DNA of 64,000 nt, from positions 2,914,001 to 2,978,000 of the forward strand of contig JAHWDD010000006.1 in assembly GCA_023897205.1 (NCBI GenBank). Direction: 5' to 3'. The stretch is from Exophiala sp. HKRS030 (taxonomy: Eukaryota; Ascomycota; Eurotiomycetes; Chaetothyriales; Herpotrichiellaceae). Of this stretch, positions 44,468-57,800 are shown piece by piece. Every line of letters begins with the position of its first letter. The first letter of the stretch is position 1. Below the pieces are notes generated by a model, which did not search any database, was not told the origin of the DNA, and saw only the letters and a list, made by a program, of their open reading frames with translations. Made by a program: the position numbers and the translations under genes.

Positions 44468-45776
44468 CTAGGCGACATCGATAGAGGTCTTTCTCATTGC
44501 CGTCTTCAGACCAGGCTGAGCCATACCAACGTTCGTCGACGATGGTGACGCGGGTACAGGATTTGATGTTGCAAATGCTTCACTTGTAGCTGAAGGTGGT
44601 ACTGCAATTCTAGCGCTTTCGGGAGGAACACTGAATAACCCTCCACTCCTGTTTCCGCTCATTGCATTCGATAGTAGTTCCTTCATCCGAACTTGTCGAT
44701 ATTTCTGCCGTATTGGGAAAAGCGGTACTGTGACAAGAGGCTGAGGGCGCGACAAACTTCGTTGAATGGCTGTCATGACTGCGTCCTTCTCCTCGTCAGA
44801 ATCGATTGGTCCCCGAGAGCGGCGTCAAGTTCGTCCTCCAGCAAAGCCGGTGCATTGGCGTCAATAGCTGCCTTCTGCTGTCTTGCCTGATTCTTCTTCT
44901 GATAGGCAGCCAGTAGCATATCATAGGGTAGACTTCTGCCAGGAACTGCACGCTTCGCGCCCATGGAGTGACTTTTGCATGTGAGACTGCGTGCACACTG
45001 GGCACCATTCGGCAGGGTGACACCACACTGCTTCTCGACATCGACGGGGCCCTTTGGCTTCGCAGCCTTTGGTTTCTGCTCCTCCTTCTTGTTTTTCTTC
45101 TTCTTGGGTTCCTTGTCGTCTTCGGCGTCGGCCTTTCGTTTCTTGGCCTTTTTCGAATCATCCCCCTCTCCATTGACCGCGCTCTTTCGAGACTTGCCGT
45201 CCTTGATATCATCCTCGTCGTCATCGTCGTCATCTACCCTCTCCGCCCGCTCTTTCGCCCGTTGCGCAGCTTCTCGTGCTTCTTTCTTCTTCCGGGCCTT
45301 GTCTTGTTTGGATTTCAAACATATCGCCACATGTTGACTTGCAGTTCTCTTCAAAATCGACTTCTTGCAATGTTTGCATATCAAGGTGTCCAAAGGCTCC
45401 TGTTTACCGTTCGGGAAATTCGACATGGTTTCGTCATCGAAGTGGGGAAGGACCGGCGAGAGAGTGATGGATGCAGCGCCTTTAACGCCTGTGTTTCGAA
45501 CGTGGTCAGTACTCGGAGCAACTTCTTAGGCATTATTGTATAGAACATCACCACGTACCATTTTCCTGATTCTTCTTCACCTGTAGTGGTAGTTTCCGTA
45601 ACTTGACTTTCCCGGCTTTCCTGTCTTCCTTGCTGAATTTGAAGCCTGATGTCGACAGGAAGCTGCCTTCGGACACTATGAACAAAGCACCGGGAGTCAG
45701 TAATTCATTCTCGACTTTTTCTTCTTTGATCAGAGGACACAGAAGCACACTGACATTTTGAGCTGCCGGACGACAT
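44468..45776 (-). CDS. sgf73: Sgf73 (ataxin-7 like) subunit of SAGA, one-base frame break
   Basis: Three exons on minus: 45755-45776 (22 nt), 45559-45675 and 44468-45488; introns are 45676-45754 (GTCAGT...ATAG) and 45489-45558 (GTACGT...ACAG). The start reads [19 protein letters not shown] zinc finger [20 protein letters not shown] is followed by a lysine/aspartate-rich linker. Then comes the SCA7 domain: [21 protein letters not shown] and [19 protein letters not shown], then LLAAYQKK. Near LDAALG the frame breaks; one extra G in the run at 44811-44814 (C4 on plus) continues [20 protein letters not shown] to a stop at 44468, total 386 residues. Sgf73 anchors the deubiquitinating module (Ubp8, Sgf11, Sus1) to SAGA through its N-terminal finger; the SCA7 domain binds nucleosomes. 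Both domains are intact. Confidence 0.9.
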
Positions 45777-46335
45777 GGTGTGCGACAAAGATTCGAGGAT
45801 AATGATAATGAGAGCGTGTTAATAATCTATGAGGGTGTGAGCGCCGACCGCCCACCGATGTCGATGGGTGGCATATGGCAGGGTGCGGCGACTGGAGATA
45901 ATGATCTTGTGGAAATCGTGGAGGAAGTCGTGTTCGCGATGGAGATAACTGTAATCTGTGTAATCCGCAGTCAACAAAGACCAAAGCGACTCCGCGTTAA
46001 GTGTTTCTACTGTAGGTTAAGTCGACGCCGTGTGGGTCATCGTGGTCGGCTCTCCGTATCAAGATTGATAGGCGGACCATGTCTGCACCCCGACTTTGAT
46101 CGATGCTAGCCCCTTATGGAGAACCATGAGGTCACGTGAGCACTGCGTTGACCATCATTGTCATGTGTATCGAGTCTTTGGACTTGGGACTTGACTGTTG
46201 ATTGTAGTATGTGATTCTCTACCGAATCCATGCTTCCTGATAATAGACGTCGTATCCGCCGTTTTCGTGAAATTCACCGCCGAGCCCAGGACGCTATGCT
46301 ATCGCCTACTCCATTGCCACAGACCTTTAAACCAT
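45777..46335. other. Intergenic upstream of Sgf73, no gene seen
   Basis: These 559 bases run from the Sgf73 start to the 3' end of DNA ligase, both on minus. I see no gene. Confidence 0.6.
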
Positions 46336-49006
46336 TCAATACTCAAAGTCATCATCCACGCCTCCCTTCCCATGCCCTTCTTTCGCAATCACCTCCTGTT
46401 TGCGATACATCTCTGCGACAGCTACGGTTGTGGTCGCTTCTTCCGGCTTCTTGTCTGTCCTCTTCTGGATAAATCGAGGAAATCTCAAACTGATCCCGTT
46501 CTTGCCACCCATCTCATCAATCGCAGCACGATAACGAGGACTCAAAGTCAAGTCAGCAGTTTTGACTTCCCATACCTGACGTGCTTCGAACCATACATCT
46601 GGTTGGTCGTTCTTCACCGTGCTATGACTGTAGAATGGCTTTGCCCGTTCGATAACCAGTTCTGAAAGTTCGTTGTGCAATTCTTCAAGGATGGCCTCAC
46701 TGAATCCCGTACCAATATTGCATACCGTTTCAAAGTTCTGCGTCTCCGGATTGTATGCTGCGAGGAGGAAAGCACCGTACCACGACGTACGTTTGCCCTT
46801 GCCGTGATATGCACCGAGAACGACCAGGTCGAGAGAATCGCCGATTCCCGACAAATAGTCTTTCTTGACTTTGAGCCAATTTCGCGAGCGTTTGCTTGGT
46901 TCGTAGCCTGAGTCTTCCGTATCGAGCATCTTGACCATGAGCCCTTCACAAGAAGCCTTGACTGATTCGTCTAATAGCTTCTGGATTTCTTCAATATCTT
47001 TGCTGTTGCCATATTGAGCAAACGCAAATTCGCCTTCCACGGGTTCGAAAGCCTCGTGAAGAAGTTCCCGCCTTTCCCTCAGAGTTTTCTTGACAAGGGC
47101 TTCACCATTGTAAAACAGCATATCGAAAGCAAAGACACACACCTTGACGGTCACCTCCGATGTCTTGACATCTTTTCTTTTACGCGTCATGAGTTGCTGA
47201 AATGGCAGAACCTTCTTGTTCTGAGGATCCCATGCAACAGTCTCGCAATCAAGTACAAAGCTTTTGGTTGATGGTTTGATCCAAGAATTCAGCTTCTCCA
47301 GAATGTCTGGATACTTCTTAGAGAGGTCTTCGGAGTTTCTCGAAAAGATCGATGCCAAACCCTTGAATGCTTTAGGGTCCTTCACCAAGTAGGATTCTGC
47401 GGCAGGAAAATCTTCGGTTGCTTCAGGCGCCACGTAATGTATTTGTGCCCGTTCGCCATCGTATTTGTATTCGCACGTGAAATCTTTCCCTTCAAATCGA
47501 TCAAGCACTTCCGTGATTGATTTGGTAGGTTTGGCCAACATAGGTTTGAGAGGCACGCCCGGTTGAAGTTTGCAAGTTTCATGTAGGTTGAAGATACCAT
47601 GTTGTAGCATGGCAGGTATTATGACTTCGTAGGATGGCAACTCGCTGTAGACGGTTTTGAGAGCGGCTTCACCGCTGGCAAGCTGGTCAGTACTGGCGAC
47701 CTTTCCTTTCTTTGCTGCCTCATGAGTCACGACCGCTTGTGCCAGTGCGATAATGACGGTCTTCTCAGCTAAACCCAAGCGAAGCTTGCCTTCTAGGAAT
47801 CGTACCAGAAATTTGGCTTCCGAAGGCCCACCTTTGTCTTTGCTAATATCAACAGTCTTGGTTGCAGAAGAGACGTCCGATGAAGCCATCAATTTGTTGA
47901 TTGCTCGAACTTTTTGATCTTGTGAGCCATGACCTTCCATCTTAGCGATATCAAGAAGTCCTTGATGCACTCCTCGAACAGTCAAAGGCTTTGGCTTGAA
48001 CATCTGTCCTTGCTTAGATTTGCTTTTGGCGGCTACCAAACCTAGATCACCAATCTTTTGATGATCAGCTTTGATGACTGCCAATGATCGCCCAGAGCTC
48101 TCTCCAATGGCTTTCATGATCAGAGATTCACCGATACCCAGTTCGATTCCCGCATAATCGGCTGCAAGCTTGTTTAACATAAGCTGAACAGTAGGAAGAA
48201 GATCTTCTGGAGTCAGACGAAGAACTTGCTGCAGGAATGCCGAAGTGTAAGCCGTGATTTGCAATCGCTTGGTCGTAAGCTCAATGAGAGAAAATGTGGT
48301 GCACAATGCCGCGTATGGAACTGGTTCGCCGGGTTTCCAGTCTGGATATGGATCTGCAACAGAGGACTTGATGGTTGCTTGTAATTTGGCGACCTGCTTT
48401 TTATTGACCTTTGGCTTCTCTTCGTCGCTAGCAGAGAGTGCTTCATCAACATCTGAGGCTGCACGTTCTTGCTCGGAAGAAGCAGAATCATCAGGCACAC
48501 TTCTGATAGGCTTGGAGGGTTTTGCCACTGATTTGTTCCCCTTGTCTTTGTCATTGAGGTCATTTCTTATGGGCGATGATTTGGAGGCTACGTCTTTCAC
48601 CGGAGTTCTCGATCTCGATGTTCTGCGTCTTCTCTTGACCACCGGCTGGTCATCCGTGTCCGAACCGCTCTCCTTCTCTTCTATGCTTCTTCTCTTGCTG
48701 TTCGCTCGTGTAGACCCTTCGTCTTCAACCGTGTTATCTTGAACCTCTTTCGTGATCGTCATCTCTGTGTCGGAAGTCGAAGCCCCATTCTTTTCGTTTA
48801 CACAGGCTTCTTCCTCGTCCTCCTTCGTAGGAGTCGAATGTTTTTTGGCAGTCGTTTTCCCATTGAATGATAAGGTCGATTGCGCTTTTGGTTTATTGAG
48901 GTTGGACTTGTTACCAAGAAATTTGCTGTGTTTGAGAAATCAGCGCATTTGTTCGCATAAGTATTTTCGGATCTTACCCAAGGGTTGATTGCCTTGCTTG
49001 AGGCAT
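46336..49006 (-). CDS. cdc9: DNA ligase I (Cdc9 type), ATP-dependent
   Basis: Two exons on minus: 48978-49006 and 46336-48925, with intron 48926-48977 (GTAAGA...ACAG), giving 872 residues. The first exon encodes MPQARQSTLG, continued by KFLGNKS across the junction; QSTLGKFL resembles a PCNA-interacting (PIP) box. A long Ser/Glu/Lys-rich disordered region with KRRRR (likely nuclear signal) follows. The N-terminal DNA-binding domain runs from about residue 200. The adenylation core has motif I EYKYDGERAQIH (nucleophilic Lys, near residue 500), EGLMVKML and an OB-fold part with DLVVLGAYHGKGKRTSWYG. The C-terminus is DDDFEY. It seals nicks between Okazaki fragments and in repair. No frame problem is seen. 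Confidence 0.96.
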
Positions 49007-49880
49007 TATTGAAGACTCGTTCAAGACGTGTGTCGAGTACTTCCTATACCGATTCCTGACGTCTAAATGGTAGGTAGGAGGTACTCGTTGGAAGTGGTGC
49101 CGGGGTATGGGTAGTAAGACTCTTGCACTCGCAGCACCAGCGGTGATGAACCATTGAGTGGTGGACCAAGGAAAGGCCAGAGCCTGGTTTATTTTGTGAG
49201 CGTTGGACACATCAATTGACCGCATTCGTGGCGGCTGGACAATTGGTCGGAGGATCACAAAGTCGTAGAGTCGCGTCTCGACGCGTGGGATGAAAAACCA
49301 CTTTAGCAGCCATGACGTGTTGGAGCCTGGCCCCCCAATTTCGCTGCCCTTGACCCCAATTATTTCTTGCCGATCTGAGTGTTAACAATTCTTTGATATT
49401 GCTTGACTCTTTGGCTTGGAAAGATCGAGTCTCTTCGTATGACACTATACCAATATCCTTCGGCATTTACAGTCAACCATGACAAGCGCTCACTTCAACA
49501 AAAGCCAACACAATTTGGCATTGGAAATTTGACGCAGGCTACTTTCGTGACAATGAGAATTCATTCAATATTCCTTTGTATTAGCTATCAGCCCTATATA
49601 GGACCTATTACAGCAAAATGCCTATGGTTTGTGATCGTGTTATCCTTGTTTTAGTATCCGTAAATCCGTCAAGCGTCCATGGGGCTTTTTCAGAGGCTAT
49701 CATGCAGTGGACCTCCTGCCGTCCATGTTTCAATAGCTTGTGTCATCGCCCCTTTGAAAGTCATGATGCAAAGCAACGCCCGTCTGGATATGGGGTATCA
49801 ACAGTAATGTGGAAAATAAATCTGACAAAAAGCTCGAGGTATGTATGGTACGCTTCCTTCCTCGCGATCCCCGGGCGCTT
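49007..49880. other. Intergenic, no gene seen
   Basis: These 874 bases lie between the DNA ligase start and the CFEM protein stop. Short frames here have no recognisable features. Confidence 0.6.
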
Positions 49881-51099
49881 TTACAACAGCATGATGGCAG
49901 CGAGGCCGGCGAAGCCAGCCACTCCTTGAGCAGCAAAGGTGATTTGTGGCATGGCGCCATTGCCAGTGCCAGTGGCAGATGTTGCGGCTGCACTTGCTGA
50001 GCTCGCAGCGCTGCCAACAGCTGAGGTGGCAGACCTAACTGCAGATCCGGCAGAAGAAGTAGCAGAGCTAGCGGCTCCAGAGGCGCTTGTCAGGGCGTTG
50101 GAGGCGGATTCTGAGGCTTCAGACGCGCCAGAGCTGGCTTGGCTTGAGAGCGAGCTTGCCTAAGTCAAGAGTTAGTGGTTGAGGAGATGCAAAATGCTCA
50201 GAACGACTTACTGCTCCGCTGATCGAGGTGAACAAAGTGGTACTGCCAATGGTGCTGGTAATGGTTGACCCATCAGTGACAATCGTGGTCAACACTGCTG
50301 CGGTGGAGATGGCTGAAGAAGCTCCTGCTACAACACCGGTTGCTTCACTGAAGATGGTAGTGCTGCCAATGGTGCTGGTGATTGTGCTACCATCTGTAAC
50401 GATGGTGGTGAGGACGGCCTCGGTTGTGATAGGGATAGAAGATGCTGCACCGACTGCACCACCTGTGACTGTACTGAACAGAGTTGTGCTTCCAACAGTG
50501 GTTGTGATGGTGCTGCCATCGGTGGTAATGGTTGATACAACGGCTTCGGTCGTGACAGGAACGGAAGAGGCGGCACCAGTGACTGTGCTTCCACTCGCAG
50601 AGCTTCCTCCAGTGTTGGCACTGCCACTTGCACCAGTGACGCCAGAAGCAGAGCCCACAGCGCCTGTGGCAGTACCAGCGGCTGTCAGACCTTGGGTCGC
50701 ACTAAGAGTTGCTCCAGCAGCAGCGACTAGAAGGACATCAGTATTGGTGTTATCATCGGGTTTTGAACCAGGCAGAACTCACCAGCCGCACAATAGTCCA
50801 GGCCATATTGAATGATGGAGTTCACATCTGTGCCTGCTGGGCAGGCTTGGATGGAGCAGTCGCGAATACCATATCCGAAGTTGACGTTGCTGCAGAGGCA
50901 TGCGGCATCAGTTGATGCACAGCCAAACGCAGGGGCTTCTGCAAGCATGTTGTTGACGCAGAGTTGCTTGAGAGAAGAGTTAGTTCAGATTGTTTGATGG
51001 CTAGATCATGCGTAGACTTACACCACATTGCGGCAAGCTGTTGAGGTTCTGCGCAAGAGCCAGGCCGGCGAGTGAAGCAGCAGCAATGAAAGTCTTCAT
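49881..51099 (-). CDS. CFEM-domain GPI-anchored cell-surface protein
   Basis: Four exons on minus: 51022-51099, 50783-50966, 50212-50726 and 49881-50159, giving 351 residues with matching phases. Introns are 50967-51021, 50727-50782 and 50160-50211. Residues 1-17 are a signal peptide (MKTFIAAASLAGLALAQ). The CFEM domain holds eight cysteines at 25, 29, 42, 49, 51, 63, 68 and 85, with Asp46 at the site that binds haem iron in known members. Then come a Ser/Thr/Ala/Gly-rich stalk and three copies of a 35-40 residue repeat with core TDGSTITSTIGSTT. A Ser/Ala-rich region and a hydrophobic end (GFAGLAAIMLL) with a short Gly-Asn-Gly site before it fit a GPI signal. CFEM proteins act in haem uptake, adhesion or wall structure; which one applies here is unknown. 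Confidence 0.93.
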
Positions 51100-54000
51100 G
51101 TTGCAGGTCGAAGAGATGAGGGTCTCGTTGATGTGGATTGAGAGTTACGCGACGTAAGGGGTGCGACTGTAAGATGATGCACGAGTACCTGAGGTAAGAG
51201 GCTGCGTGAGAACTCGTAGGAGAGACGATGATCCAAGTGGAGGATGGGTGGATGGGTGGATGGCGGGATGATGAGGTGGAAGAAGAGAAGACGTTGACGC
51301 ACTGACGCCCGAGGATTTATCTACCTGCTGTTTGGGTGGCCGTTTTGCTGCGAAGACAATCGTGGCAGGGGACGGACAGTGCGATGGACAAAAGGTTGGT
51401 GGAGGACAAGAGGAAGGTACAGTACCAGGGTGGAGATGTGGATTCCGAGAGAAGCGGATCTGAAGATTGGCTGCAAGACCAATGGATAAACGAAGGCGAT
51501 TGATGTCAGTGGCCAGGGAGAAAAGGCTGATCCCTTCCGAGGAGGAAATCAGGCTTGCAGTGGTCCACAGTAGGTACTCCGTACTTGGTAGAAGGTAGGA
51601 CTTCGTTGGCCCTGTTGTTCAGAGACTCTACTCCGTTTGTACAGCAAGGTCCAGATGGAGGAATAAGAGGCAGGCAAACGAGCACAAGGGGAGGTTGGAG
51701 GGAGAAATGAAAAGCCCAAACTCTAAGTCTTGCATCCCATCCCTTCACTTGGTAGGAGTCTTGTGCTGAATGATTGCAGGACTTCACCTTGTCTTGGGAG
51801 GGTTCTTACCCACCCACGCTCACCCTGGAACCATCTGAAGCCGTGACTCAAGTCAAGATGAGTCTAGAAAGGTGACTTGACGGTGTTGACGCCGAATTTC
51901 AGCAGAGTTGGACCAGATGCAAGATCAGGAAATCATGATCAGACCCCTGTCGTCGAATCGATTCTACCCGACCAGGCTAATGCAAGGACCAAGACGACAA
52001 GGGCACTTAGCATGAATCTACTAAGCCCTATATGGCTAGTTTGAGGGCACTAATGTCTCCACCTCAGCCACGATCTCTCGCTCGAGAGGAAAGCGCTAGG
52101 GGATCAATAATTGTTATTAAGGGCTCAGCCATTAGCTAGGAATGTACATATAAGGTACCACTGTACGATCTGGTACGTCTCCAGGAGAATCCGGGTAAGA
52201 AGAGGAACTATCTATCTAAGGTAGTCACCTAGGAATCTATTATTGTCTGTAGCAGTACAGATAAAATGTCCGGCCGTAGCTTGCAGCCGGTAGCCCTGCC
52301 TCGATACGTACAGTACATATCCTGTCTGTGGCACGACTCACGACTCACGAGGTGGCGAGGCGAGTGCCACTGTGCCAGCTCAAAGTGGCTGAGACTCGTG
52401 CCACTTTATTGACCCTCAATCAAGCTTCCGGCGTCTCTGCACTATCATCCCGCACGTGTGGCGCTCAGACGCATTTCAATTCACCTAATCTATCCTCTGT
52501 GCCTCTGTACTACTAGGTACTACTCCGTAGGTACAGTACTTACTGTACCAAATATCCATCTACTCCGTACTTTATTCTTTCTCCGCAGAGCGCTGCTTTC
52601 GTCAGTCACAAACTCTAAAGTCGTTGATGATGCGGTCATGCGGATGCTAAAATTCCAGATTGCAATTGAACTGTGCATCGCTGATCTCAGCCTTCATGAA
52701 TGCGCAACTTTCGCGTCGCAGAGGCCGGAGAGGACGCGATGCATGTATGATGCCGTCACTTGGCCTCCCTAGTTAACCCCTTGTAAACTTGATAGGTCCT
52801 GGATGTTACACGAGAACAGGTTAAGTGCAGGTTGCTTGGGTGCAGTGGTTAGTGCTGTTTTTCCTCCTTTGCAGCTTGACGGCAATCAGTCGATACAGAC
52901 AACAGTAGGTGACGTCCAAGAAAAGTGGGAAATTGGCCAGCGCGGCGGCTCCTAGACCCGCAGCTTTTGGGAGAGGAGGCTCCTTAGGCTTCGGTTCGGC
53001 AATCTCGTCACCCCAGAGTCTGAGGAGTGAGGATCAAAAGAAGTTCCTGGGTCCTCGGCTCCTTGTCCAGCTGCGTATGCAAATCTCACCACCTCGTTTG
53101 TATGATGGTTACTCAACTACATGCGTTGGTCGCACTCGGTGCATCATAGCAAGACAGTCGATCCAAAGCTGAAGGTCACAATTGTTGTGGGGACAAATGA
53201 GCGGTGCAAACGAAAACTGGGAATGAGAGTCAAGCTCAATTGCTTGCACCATGGCTGGGCGACGTCAGTCCTGCTGCAAAGTTGCAAACCAGCTTGGAAC
53301 CAGCCGACTTCCTTGATACTAAGCTCTTAGTAGCCACCCACTGCCACCGTAGCGCACGTTGCCCCTAGCAGTGCTGCGCTAGGCGTCCAGCTTTAACCAA
53401 CCATCTGTCGTAGGTTAGAGTGCCTGCAGGTCCAGAAGCTTGGAACCCGCCTAGAGAACAAAGGTTGTACCCCTGTCGCGCTGACTTGGCCGCCATTTCA
53501 GAGGAAGGGCCCACTGCCCCCTGCCCACTACAAACTTACCTAAACACTAAATAACTTGAAGTCTCCTACGTACTCACGTACTGTAGGGCTACACGGCCCC
53601 GGGCTCCTTAGGCTCTCCGTACAGAGAGGGTAAAGCCCCTCGGCTCAAAGTGAACTCTGGGGAATGGGCATTCGGTTATCATTCCAGACTAACTCTTAGC
53701 GTCTTCGAAACCGCCACAATCTCCCTACGGTTTCACATCAGAAATTATCCACGGCATGTCACTATTGACAATTTATCATGAATCTCAAATGGGGACTCTT
53801 TCTTTTACCTTGAACGAGTAATACTGATGCACCTGGCACCTGACCCAATACAAATTGAGACCTAGAGGACTTACTACATGACCTGACAGGAATCGTTCTT
53901 TCGAGGCCAAAGCGCAACAACCGCCTCAGATGCGCTATCAAGGCGATGATCGTTGGTCCCAACCACATCCTCCAAAGATGAATGTGCCACATTGACGAAA

Positions 54001-54823
54001 CGTAGACACTACGAACGATCTTTTGACTGTTTGAGATGAGCCACACCGTACGTTGTAGTGTGCCCTACCAGCAGATGTTACCATCGACGTACTTGCCTAA
54101 TAATCAGAGCAATAAACTTCCTCCTCCAAGATCTCTTGCTATCTCGCGATTTCTGCAACTCCGTCTCGAAGTTATTCGAATCTTGCAAACCTGATCTGCG
54201 GTACCTCGACATAGACCCGCCCTTCATCTGAGCTCCTATTTGTAGCAATGTACGTGAAAAACTGGAGTGGAAAATAGATCCACCGATATACTTTCCACGG
54301 AACCTTGGGTGTTCACGGATGTTATTGTGCATCAGGCCACCGGCAGCGAATTACGTGAATAGACATAATCTACCGCAAGTTCTCGACCGAGCTCATCCCG
54401 AAAATATCGATCAGATCACAGTCCCTTTCACCCTATGAGCGAATATCATAAGCTCTGCCGTAGTGTTGCAGAAGTTCACCGACAGCCTCTTGGTGTCTCC
54501 TACGTTTTGGCATTCTTTGCGGTAGGCAAATCAAACGGAGGACTTTAAGCCCGACTTGCGCAAGATTAATCCGAATCCTCCGGAACAGTTTATCCGATGG
54601 TCTGTTAATCCGATGATCAAACATTCTCACCAAACGCCCACGTCGGGCATAGGATTGACATCTAGCCTCTCCTCCATGTTGTCATCCACTCGTGGGCAGC
54701 AGCCAATATCTGCTAGGTCCCTGGTTTTCGTCTGCATCTAGTCGGTTAGATTTACTCGATTACTATCAGCCTGACTTTGGCCTGGGAAATCTCAGATGTC
54801 AAGGCTGACAATGTCGAGCAGCA
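51100..54823. other. Gene-free 3.7 kb, largest gap in the window
   Basis: This lies upstream of both the CFEM gene (minus) and Tti1 (plus). It contains three TACTCCGTA copies (51575, 52521, 52561), many GTAC words and a block of AGG/CCTAG words near 53340-53650. Two neighbouring minus frames at 53762-54046 and 54078-54332 (94 and 84 codons) could join through a GTACGT...AACAG intron, but show no family features. I see no transposase or reverse transcriptase. Confidence 0.55.
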
Positions 54824-57800
54824 ATGAATCAATCACGACAAGAGGTTTTTCAGCGGGTATGTGCGCAGCCGCCATTGACTCTTGCTGAAAAATGCACTAA
54901 AAGATCTATCAGCTGCGTACCGTATGTGTGGAACTCAGCTCAGTCGCTCTCAAGTTCAAAGCAAATCAAGTTTCACAAAAAGCAGTTCTGCTGGCTCTTG
55001 AACCAGTCCGCGATGTTCTCGACGCTACTGGGAGTCAGAATCTTCTGGACGAAAAGTTGGCTGAATATGCCTTTTTCCCACTTACACATCTCTTCAATCA
55101 ATCCCGTCAACTGTCTCCACAGGTGCTGGAGGTTGCAGTCCGATGTGTTGAAATCCTGGTTTCGGAAGGATGGCAAGATAAGTTGAATCCAGAGATGGGC
55201 AAGCAACTGCTACTGCTCATGTGTCTCATTGTTGGTTCAAGTGCACCACAGCAGCGTCCAGTAACCAACGAGCTCAGGGTGGCCGTCTTTGACTGCATCT
55301 CTGCCTTGTTGCATGAACTTGCCCACTTCAAATCAATCCTCGTCGATGATATAAGTCGGAAAAACATCGTGGATCAACTAGTTTATCAGATTCTGGACGA
55401 CATTTCAAGCTCAGATTCGGAGGCAGTACAGCTAAGCGCTGCACGCGCCTTGACTGAACTCCAAATGACAGTTCGGGATCCGATTTTATTGGCCAGTCTG
55501 CTGCCACGCACGATTTCTTCCTTGGTCAAGGTTCTTCGTCCTAGTACCCAGGCTCGCCGATCGCAAAAAGTGTTTGTATCATATCTGAAGCTCTTCTCTT
55601 CTGTAATTAAGAACGTTCTTTCTGATAGCATACTTGCGCTAAACCGTACTGATCAGTCTGACAATTCACCACAAGCCACACCGGCTGAAGAAAGAGTTTT
55701 GGATCGTCCCTGGCTTAATGCTACAGCGCCACAGATAGATCTGGCACTGACACAGGTCACTAAGTTGAGAAGTCAGAGAGGAGTCGATATTGAAAATGCA
55801 CTTCTTGAACTATGTTTGGTTGTGCTTGAAGATTGCACAAATTCATTGTCCAAGTCCTTACCACTAATGCTCGAGACTTTGCTTGTCCTCTGTCGGTCTT
55901 CGAATAACACGAAGACCAAAGCTGCTCTCAGCCATCTGCTAATATCGCAGCCTGATCTTAACGAGGTGCTCAAGGAAAAGTTTGTGACGTGGTCCCAAGC
56001 CCTGCCACGTATCATGCAAGGCAATGATGATAGGCCGAAGAAGCACATGCTTGGGCTAATCGCGACTTCGTATGAAGTGTTGACGGAAAATCTCAGCATC
56101 ACAAACGAATTCACTCGTCGCATCGCATCTGTCCTTGTCGATAGTGTTTCGGCGGCGCTCGACTCTGGCGCCTCCGACAAGAATCTGATCGCTGATGCTC
56201 CAATCTTGTCGCTCAATGACTTGACTCAGCTTTCCACTTCTCAAGTTGGGTCTTACGAGCCAATACTACTGAGCCATCAAAGTCAGAGAGAGTCATTGGC
56301 TGAGTTCAACGCCTTGATAGGGTCAATAAAAGCTTCCGTCACGGGTCAGGGCGTTGTTCAGAGCCTGATCAAACATGCAAGAGATCCCAACAAGTCGAGA
56401 CAGCTTTCGGCGACCTGGCTTGCCCTAGCGTTCTTGAAGTCTTCCAAAGAAGATATGTTTGATTTCAACGACTTTATAGCCACAGACAAAAACGAATTCG
56501 AATCCCCAGTTTCTCGACCTTTTCTGATTGCGGATCTGTACGCTTTCAATGTGTCTTATCTGCTGCAACATGCTGAGACGCCAAATTTGCCGGGCTCCGA
56601 CTGGCGCCAGGTAGCGTTAGCACTGGAGTGTATTGTCCTACAGGCGGACCAACTCGGGCAAAATTACCGACCAGAATTGATGGAGACATTATTCCCTTTG
56701 CTCAGCCTCTTCAGCAGCGGAAATGCCCAACTACAGAGCCACGCGGTGAATACTCTAAATCTGCTCTCACGCGCCTGCGAATACGGGTCAGCAACAGAAA
56801 TGATTATCGAGAACGTTGATTATCTAGTGAATGCTGTTGCACTACGCTTAAATGCCTTCGACGTCTCAGAAGATGGACTCCAAGTCCTCGGTATGATGGT
56901 GCGATTATGTGGAGCCCGTCTACTTCCACATCTTGACGATCTTATAGGGAGCGTATTTGGAGCACTCGACAATTTTCACGGTTACCCAAGGTTAGTGGAA
57001 CATCTTTTCGCCATCTTGGCCACGGTTGTGGACGAGAGTGCGAAGGCGCCCTTGGTGTTGGCAATAGAGTCACAGCCCAGTACAACTGGCCTCGAGTCTC
57101 GCGCATGGCAAGGTTCTGACTTAGAAGCTGTACTTTCAGATCTCCAGGATAGGAAGATTCGAAAGTCGAAGACAAATTCTGAGCATGAGGAGCTCACGAA
57201 CGGTGCACCTCATCAGCCATGGAAGTCAGCGACCACTGACAAACTTCAGTCCTCAACAGAAGACGAGCAGTCTCAGGAATTCGAAGATGATTCGCTACCC
57301 GTCGGACAGACCGGTAAAGAAAAGGATCCCACATTGTCAACATCTCATCGGCTGCTCATCCGCATAGCAGAAGCAACTGTGCCACACATGTCTTCGCCTT
57401 CTCCTAAAGTGCGTCTTACACTCCTTGATCTCCTCCGGAGGATCTGCCCTGTCCTATCCGTTGACGAGAACTCATTCCTCCCACTCGTCAATACCATATG
57501 GCCTGCCCTCGTGCCACGTCTCTTGGGCCAAGATGGAGAGAAGACTTCACAAGAACTGCCTTACAATATCAAGGCTGCGGCCGACACCATATCTATCGTC
57601 TGCGAGAGCGCGGGTAGTTTCATGGCTTCTCGGATCGACGAAATATTCTCGGATTTGGAAAGTCTGTTTAAGAGGATATTTGCAATTGTTATGGGAGGGA
57701 AGAACATCAGTACCTACAAATCTTCAACGTATACATCACGCAAAATCCAGACCACGAACGACACACCACACACTCTGCAAAACCAACTAGACTTGGTGGT

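Noticed and set aside
51100..54823. Transposon in the largest gap
   Set aside because: I saw no transposase, integrase or reverse-transcriptase motif, no long terminal repeats and no clear inverted ends.
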